Below, piece by piece: positions 50,901 through 59,900 of a stretch of 64,000 bases of DNA (positions within the stretch are counted from its first letter, which is position 1; the number at the start of each line of letters is the position of its first letter). A program made the position numbers and the translations under genes. A model generated the notes under the pieces. That model did not search any database, was not told the origin of the DNA, and worked only from the letters and a program-made list of their open reading frames with translations. The DNA is from Orthonyx spaldingii (taxonomy: Eukaryota; Chordata; Aves; Passeriformes; Orthonychidae): assembly GCA_013397795.1 (NCBI GenBank), contig VZTJ01000294.1:3606831-3670830 (forward strand), in the 5' to 3' direction.

Positions 50901-53900
50901 GCTTTTATGGATTCCTAAACTCTGCCCAATATGCTCCATGGTTTTCCAAATATTATTTAAGGACTTCATTCTGTAGAAGCACAACCTTTAAATAACACTA
51001 GTGCTTTGATTTGTGAACACACTCCTTAATAAATTCTTTAAATCAAGACAGTATTTGAAAACAAAGCCACTCCTTTCAGGTCTGCAGGTAGACGTGCACC
51101 CACCAACAAAAGCAGTGGCTATCCTTATGAATTTGTTTGGTAGAGAACTACCATAATTTATTGAAACTTACTGTTTGCTTATGAAAGTAAAACTCTCTTC
51201 CCAAGCAGCTTCTATCTGATTAAGGTACACTCATACAGGAAAACATTAAGAGTGGAGGAAAGGGGGAAAGCACCTACGTGATGGTGACATCTAAACTCCC
51301 AAACACATGTTGGACTTTACAACTGCTAAAAGGAAATACAATAAATGTCTATGCATGATGTTTCAGTCACAGTTCAGAGATAGAACAGCGTCACATTTTC
51401 CTTCAGTTTTCTTGCTTGTCTGTCTGTTAATGTTCCACAAGCATAGTGCACAGCAAGAACCCTGAATTTCAGCACTCATGAACAGGTAAAGAATTAGGAC
51501 CTTACATTTACCTGGCGCTCTTCTAATTTGCTTGTCACGCTCCTCCCTTCTCATAGTTTTTGACCTCTACTGAATACAGGCACATTTGATACAGATCTTA
51601 CTTATTTGTTTCATCTTTGCAGAAGATGTTCTTTCTGGTTTGAGGACTTGACAGCCAACAAGCACCCTTGCTTTATACACACAAAATACCCTGAGCAGCC
51701 CTTTGAATAGCATCTTGGTTTTTAGAGGAGGTAAGGATAGAAGTTATTTAAGGCAAGAGAGGATTATCAGGAATACTGCAGCTCTACAGGCTACAGCTTC
51801 CTTCCCCAGACATTACTGGAGCAACATTACATTATCCCCTAACAGGATCTGAGCTTTGGCATGGGCTGGATTAGCAGAGGGGCTGGGGCAGATGCAGCCC
51901 TGCTCTAAATGGGAAGGGATGGGAGGCAGCTGTGTGACCAGCAGTGCATTTGTCACATCAAGGTCATCTGATTGGAGCTGTCACAGACCCTCTGCCTCCA
52001 GGCTGAGAGAAAGCCCTAAATACAATTGTATAGTGTAATTCATGCTGCAGGTTACTTTACCTTACAGGAATTGATAAAGTTTGAGGTAGGAGGCTGAGAT
52101 AGATCCTTTTCCCTTTCCTGGCACTGATGAAAAAAGTTATTCAGGTATGGATCCTAAAACAGGAAACATTCACATTAATGTATATTACAGATTACTAGAA
52201 TTTAGTGCCAGAAATTGGTTACAGCAACCACCTGTGACACTCACAAACACACTTGGTTCCCACAATCTTATATTGGAGTCACAGAAAAAAACCCAATTTA
52301 TTTAGTCCAACCCATTGGCCAGCACAGCTTGCTAAATTCCAGGTGCATTGACTAATCTTTTTTCAGTGTTGTGATTGATTAATTTTTTCCTCACAATCTA
52401 ACAGGTATCAAAGGCCTGATATTTTTTTCTTCCTGGTGCTTACAATTTATTTTCTTGCTGTTTAAACTGATATTCCACAATTTTTCTGTTGGTTTCATCT
52501 TAAACAATTTTTGTTTTTCCTTGAATTATGTATTCCATCGTTAAAGTGTGTATTCCATCATCGGCATCTTACCCTTCTGCACTGAAATAATCTTTAAATG
52601 TTAAAGAAGCAAATTCATGCATGATTTTAAAACCCCTTTCAGACATTCCCTGACACTTTTTGTGTGTAAGCAGGTCACAGAGCTAAGGGGAATATTGGCT
52701 TACCTGAGTATTTACTGTTGATACAACGAAAGTAGAGACTTTGAAAAGTGGCTTCCCACTGTCTACCCATTTTATATCACTGCCGATCTGCTGTTAACAC
52801 AAAAACAACAAAAATATTTTCCCACCTATTTCCTACTTATTCAAGTTTGCATCAAATTTTCTGTGCACAGTTTTGCACATGAGTGTGAACTGCACTGGCT
52901 GCTGTGCTTGCACAAACACCATCACTGCAATACAAATCCACTTTTCAGCACAAGACCAATGCTACCATTCAAGGGACCAGATCCTGCCCCACCCTGTCCT
53001 CATGACAATAGCAAAACAAACACAAGGAGGCAGAAATAATCCAAGCTGGACTGGATCAGCGGGAAAATATGATATCACACCACAAAACTGGAGAATGAAT
53101 CATGACTGTGGAGCACATCAGCTGGAGAATGAATGTCATATGGCTTGAGTTTGTGAAGAGAGTTCTTTTTGACCACTCTGATTCACATTATGGGAAGTTA
53201 TAACATTGTAGAATACATAAAATACACTTTTTCCATATACACCTGTGAATCAGCAACATAGGATGCTCAGTCCAGTGCTGCATATATTAGTTTCCAAATG
53301 AATATCCTAAATCATTCACCCTATTTACCATTTACACTCCCCAGCAAATGCAAACAGAAATCTGATCGCATGTAAAACACCTGCAAATGAATGTTCTGTG
53401 CCATTTGAGCAACGTGGAAGTGTGAATGAATACCTTTGTAGTCGCTGGCTCCTGAAGGCTCAGGTAATTGGGGGGCAGGCTGCTGGCCACTGGCACGTGG
53501 TGTTCCTGGGAAGCCAACTGGGCATCTTTCAACAAAGGAAGCCAGGCAAACCCCACTGTGTGCAAGAACAAATAAATGGGACTCCTTGGAAAAACAAGAT
53601 TCTGAAGTTCAAAGGAAAATAATAACATCCAGCCAAAAACTTTGAAATCCTTATTTGAATGTACATAATTTATATTTACAATTGAAAGTAATTCTACTAC
53701 AGGTACCTGGTGTTTCCAGAGCCTCTTTCTTTTTGGCATTAGCTTTTGCATTTATGTCACAGGTGACATGATAAAATGAAAACAGAATGTGGTGTTTCTT
53801 ATGGAGTTGAGTGGGAAGTTCAATTTTCACCTGAAATGTAAAATGTTACACCTCACTTTAGTTTAAAAATCAATTAAACCAGGCATCAGAGATGGGCTAA

Positions 53901-56900
53901 GCGAGTGACATCTCTCTCTACACAGAGGTCTAAGTACAGCCTGCCTTTACTGGGTAATGTTTGCCCCATGGTAATAAATGCTCTCTTAAGGAAATTGTTT
54001 ATGATGATCATCTATCATTTCTACTTAAAACAGCTTTTTTCCACTTTGTCTTGTGGAGGAATATTTTAATTAAAGATGAAAGAGTGTAAGATGAAAGAGG
54101 ACAGAACTAAAGAGTGGTGGACTCTGCTGAGAAGTGATCACCTGCACTTTAGCAGCTGTAAATAGCCAGCCCCATGTGCATATTTTCAGGACAACCAAAC
54201 TAAAACTAAAAAGACATCTCTGCTACCGCTTCATCATCACTTCACAGAAAAGACCAACTAATAAAGACTGACATGAAAATAAACTTTTATTTATAATTTC
54301 TGCTCAGTCTTAAATCCCATATCATGCCATCCATGAAATCCTACATACTGGCTTTCAGGTATTATTAACCTATTGGAATAAAAATACAAACTAATCAGAA
54401 CATGTTACCAGAAGAACTAATAAAAATGACCCTTTACTCTTGTGAGCTGTGATGAAGTTTATCCAAGCTAATCCTATGCTAAAGTAAGGGTTAGAAATCG
54501 TTGATAAATGCTTCCAGTGTTAAAGCAGCTTATGGGTAAGAACCTAATACCATAAACATAGATATAAAATGGGCACTCAGAGAGAGAGAGATTGAGGCAA
54601 CTTTCTTCTTAACATTCTACATTCTTTTAAATTCTGCACTTGCTTTACTGGGGACAAGTGCACACCTCTTCCAGCCAAATTGGCTATTAGCATTTGAATT
54701 CAGCTCCTCATTGAAGTTGAAAGTAATCTCCCCAAACCAAGAGGCTCACTAGCAGCACATGAAGGACACTTTCAGATGTGTTAAACCCCAAAACACATCT
54801 TGTAAAGGATTAGTAAGGAGCACAATATCTCTGAAAATGTAATGCTTTAAGTTCCACCTCAGTTCCTAAACACGAATCTTAAAACTGATACTTCACATGT
54901 AGTTGTACACGATCTGGCCTCTGCAATTTTATCAAAGTAAATTTTTACTGAAAAAGGAAATTTTTCTGACTAAGAGAACAGTTTGGAAAATGCTGGCTAC
55001 ACTCTCTATGCTGTTTGCCAGTCTTATCACTACACACAAAAAGCACTAGTGGAAAATCCAGAACAGACACGTGACATTCACAGGCCATCAAACACACCAG
55101 TCACTGATAGGGTGAAATTAAGTTCACCTGCAGGAAGCCTGGGGAATCAATACTTGGTGTTGGTGAAACATAAAGATGCATGTGACACTAACATTTGGCA
55201 AAGGCCACCATAAGAACTATTCTATAGCTGCATCCTCAAACGCACCAGCTAATGCCTTGCTGCAGCCACCACACATCACTGTACATTCTGTTCAGACCAC
55301 TGGATCAACAAAAATGCCCCGATGCAGATCTTATATCTCAGAGAGGGATTTGTTCTGACGCTTGGCTCCACACTTCATCATAATGTTTACTGTTTCCATT
55401 AAATTCAGAGATGCAGCTGGACCCTTAATGTAATCCAGACGTGCATTTTAGAGAGCTGGACTGTTCCTAATTAATTCTACAGCATCTTAACTGTACTCAG
55501 AACATCTTAGAAAAGGAATGATTCACTGAGTTGATTTTAGAAAAGGAAACAAAACGTGAGACTGCATGTCAATCTACACAGCACAGCCCATCCAGATACA
55601 CAAGCCACTGCAACAGAAGTGTTCTGTACAGATATTTTTCTGTCTCATTGGCAAACACGTGGAATTGGTAGACATTTAACGAAAGAAAAAGCAGACTGAC
55701 CTCATCATAGAAATCAGGATTCTGAGAGTGATGTAGCACAGCAGTGTAGGCTGATGTTGTAAATAAGGGTCCACCTGGCTTCCCATAAATACACTGACAA
55801 AAGTAACATGTTTTCATTACATTGTGAAATTCTGCTGAAGATATTAGTATTGGTATATCTAATATGCATGTACATTTAAAACAATATTATGAAAGATTGA
55901 TCATTACTTGATCAAATATTAAAAGAAATGTTTTAAATGCTCAAACCTGGATTTTTTTATACACATTTCCAGTAAAAGTACATTGATTCTGTGAAAATTA
56001 CCCTATGCTCAATCAAGCAATGCAGACTCCTTAGACTTCTTCCCTGCTGTTATCAATTTCAGAGTTTTTTGCAAAAAGCTTTACAAAATCTATTTCACTT
56101 TTATGCAGCTCAATACACAATGCAGTGCTTTTACTGACATTTCAATGTTACAAAAGCTATCCATGTTAACAATCACTTTTCTGGCAGGGTCCAGTCTGGG
56201 CACACTTGAATGCTGAGTAATAGCAGTTTTATTTATTGCTGGGAAAACTAAACCACAGCTGGACTATGCAACAGCCCTTGGGCAATAGCAAAGTTAAGAA
56301 TTAGCTCTCAGGTCCTTCTAATTTCGTGCTTCGCTTTTTTCAATCAAGTGTCCTGAGCTCAACGAGAAACGTAGGATAAGTGGTAAATTCTAGAATAAGC
56401 AAACTGCACTGTAAAAAATGGTTCCGTTTTCTAATATTACCTTCTTTATTATCTTCTTTCCCCTCCACTAGTCAGAAAGCTGGCACTGCAAAATGGAATC
56501 ACTATGACCAGCTGGGATCTAACAGAACCACAGTGCAAATGTAGAGGGATGTATGACAACATCCACTCTTGAATTGTTCTGGTTTAGTATCGCCCTTATT
56601 CCTGGATTTTACAAGTAATGTCCTCAGAAACTGCACCCTCTGAATATACTCCTCTTGCAGCTCACCTTCAGTGGCTTTGCTCCCTCTTCATCAGAGCTTT
56701 TAAACTCAATGCACACTGTTATATTCCGTGCCTGGAGAGACAGGAACATATTAAAGTTTAGATCAGAAATGGGGTGCCCATAAAAACTCAGGCAAATTAC
56801 ACAGCTGAAATTAGGTCTTTTCAGGATCCAGGAGAAACATGCAGATAGTGTATCAATATTTATAATGCCTGTAAGTCACAGTGATATCACTAGAAGTAAA

Positions 56901-59900
56901 ATTTCCAAGAAAAATGCAAAATGCAAGCCAGGCCTCAAAATGACTGTGCAGAAGCAGACTGTTAAGTGAGTAGGCTTTACCTGTATCTTGTCCTTAATTA
57001 GTTTTCAACCACCAAGAAAACACAGGTGGTACTCAGGTTTCATGTAAGAACTACAAATATTATCTAGATTAATTTTATCTGCACACATTATGTCATTACC
57101 ATAAAGGCCTTCTAAAAATTGCGAAGAAGGTATTACCACATTATCTCTCTTTGAATCACTGCTACAACTTAAAATTAACCCATAGAGTCAACTCATTAAA
57201 ATTGTACCAATGTTTTATGATTGCAAAAACTGAAAAAGATGAAGCGCCAACTCAGTGACATCACCATTTTCCTCTCCTTTATACGTACTCCTTCATTCCT
57301 AAAAGAGCTCATGCAGGCCACTACTACTCAATGTTGGCCTGAATCAGCCTCATACTGTACCTTGTTGAAGTGTTTTTGGCTATCGTACTTGAGGTGTTTT
57401 GGATAGATGTATATTTGGTTCTTGTACACTCTGTAAGGTCGAGAATATTTCGTTGATTCCTGCACAAACTCTTCAATTTCCACTGTAGGTTGATGCTCCT
57501 TTACATTATGGAATGGCTTGACTGGAATAAAGGATGAAGTCACACAGTCTTCAAAACAAAAGAAAAGAGAACCATCACATGTGGTATTTGTTTTTACAGT
57601 CTTACTACTAAGACTAAGTAATATTCAGATGGTATGTGCAAAATCCTGTCTTTACTTACAAAGAATGAGTAATGCTGAGATGCCTTAAATTTACATGTTA
57701 CCTCAGAACAGTGGCAATATATCACCCTCAAATGGTTGCTCTCACTCGAGTTAAACTGTACAGCAATGGTAACCTCTTCTGACACTCACAGTGTTTGGTG
57801 ATATTTAATGGTGTAACAGCCCCATTGGTATATGGACAATTTCTACAGAAAGTACTGAGTGATGCTGCTTCTAATTAATTTTACAGCTCAACAGCTCATT
57901 TAAGTTTTTCTATTATCTAATAACATAATAAATAAAATGAAGAATTGAGCAGTGTGGAACTAGATCAAATATATGATGCAATTGGAATAACTGAAATCAG
58001 GTCAAGAAACAGAAGATGGAAATAAGCACTCTGTCACTGAGACTGGGAGACTTTAAAACTGGACAGAGAATACTTTCTCTTCCTATTCCATTAAATCAGT
58101 GAGGCATTTAACTTCATGGGGAACTCAAGCTGAGAGGTGTCACCAACTTAGGGATATCCAGAGCTATCAGAACTATTTCTGGGAAAAGCCATTGGACAGA
58201 CCCTGCCTACAAATTCCTTCCTCAAATCACAGAATAACCCCCAGGAAAAGTCTACCAGTATGTTGTGAGGAAGCTGAAAGAAGCTTGTGATCCCTCACAT
58301 ACACCATGCCAAATTTTACTTCCTTCTAACCTAGTACAAGAGGAAATTGCCAGTTTCAGAATATTGCAGGTGCTCTGCAACCCAGGCAGGATGGGGAAAA
58401 GTGGCTCTACAGCAGTGTGGTTTCTTTCTTCTCTTTCACAGACACTGAAAACTGGAGTGTATCTGGCCAGGTACAGGATGAAACAAAGAATGGTGTAATT
58501 AATGACAACAAATCAAAGCCACTCCCCTGCATACATTTTCCTACACAATGGAGACTTCTGTCAGAACTGTCTTGAGGTACAATTATGGATGGAAAGCCTA
58601 TGTCAATGTCCTATTTAATTAGAATAATTAATTTTAAAATGGAATCATACTTGGATGTTCCAAAGGAACACAATCAACTGCAATCTCCAAACAGCCAGGT
58701 ATAGTCTGTATTTTGCTTATCTTCTCTGCTCTGCAATGAGATAAATGCAAACATTTTAGAAAATCAGAACAACAGAGATGATATCATCATAGGAATTAAT
58801 CTATAATGAAAAACAGACCTTGATTTAAGATATAAACATATATTAAACACATTTAACATACACCTATTGGCTCTTATACTCTAATTAAATATAACAGCAG
58901 AAATAAAATATTATTTGGTTTGTGGTTTCTTTTTTTTTCTTGGTCTCATTCCTGCCTTCTCTTTGCAAGTAATATTATTTTGCAGAAGAAGAAGAAAGTG
59001 ATGAAGCAAACTTTATGAGAATTAACTTACCTACTTTTACTTTCTAAAATCTGAATGAAATATTCCCTAAAAGGAATTCAATGACCACTGGGATGAGAGG
59101 AGTTCATAGCATTGTGGCTTCTGCAAGTGCGGTGCTGAAAAGGGACCAAGACATGTTCCTTGTGCCTACGCAATGTGAGCATTGCCAAAACCATGATGCT
59201 AAATCTCTTTTGTCTAGGAGATGCTTTAGAGACACAAACACAGCAGTGGTGACACTAATGAAGAGTCAGTAGAGTGTCCTGACCAGTAATAGCACAAGAA
59301 AGTGAGGGTCTGATCCAAGACCTGCAGCTGACATTCAATCTTTCTATGATCTTTTTATATAAATGGAACAGAAGTTATTTAGATTAACTCATTTTTAGGC
59401 ACATTTAGAGTAGAAGAGACAAGGAGAAACACATGGTTCAATTCTCATGTCACTTATCCAGGTTAAACACAGACCCTGCTCTGGGATTAACCTGATTTAT
59501 ACCTGTATGGAAGACTACCCAGCCAAACCTCTGTTCAGAAATTTACAGACTGTAAAACACTTGGAGAAGGTTTTTACTGTCAATGTCCATTCTTTAGTTT
59601 GCCACGGAGACTCAAACAAAAGCAAGGAGTTGGGAAACCCATAAAGAATGGTTTTGCACCTCTGTCACTCTTTTTTCCTTTTTTCTTGTTTTTTTCCCCC
59701 CTGAGATAATATTCTCTTTTTGGGTACTTCACCTGCATCTCCCCTGATAAAAGCTGATTTAAGCAATCACTATTTTTAGCTTATAATAACATTTATTTTA
59801 ATGTGCCAAATGACGTTTCAATTTTCCTGGAAAGTCCAACCACTCTTTGGCAGGTAATAACCTAATGTGAAAAACACTAATGTAATATAATTTAACATGG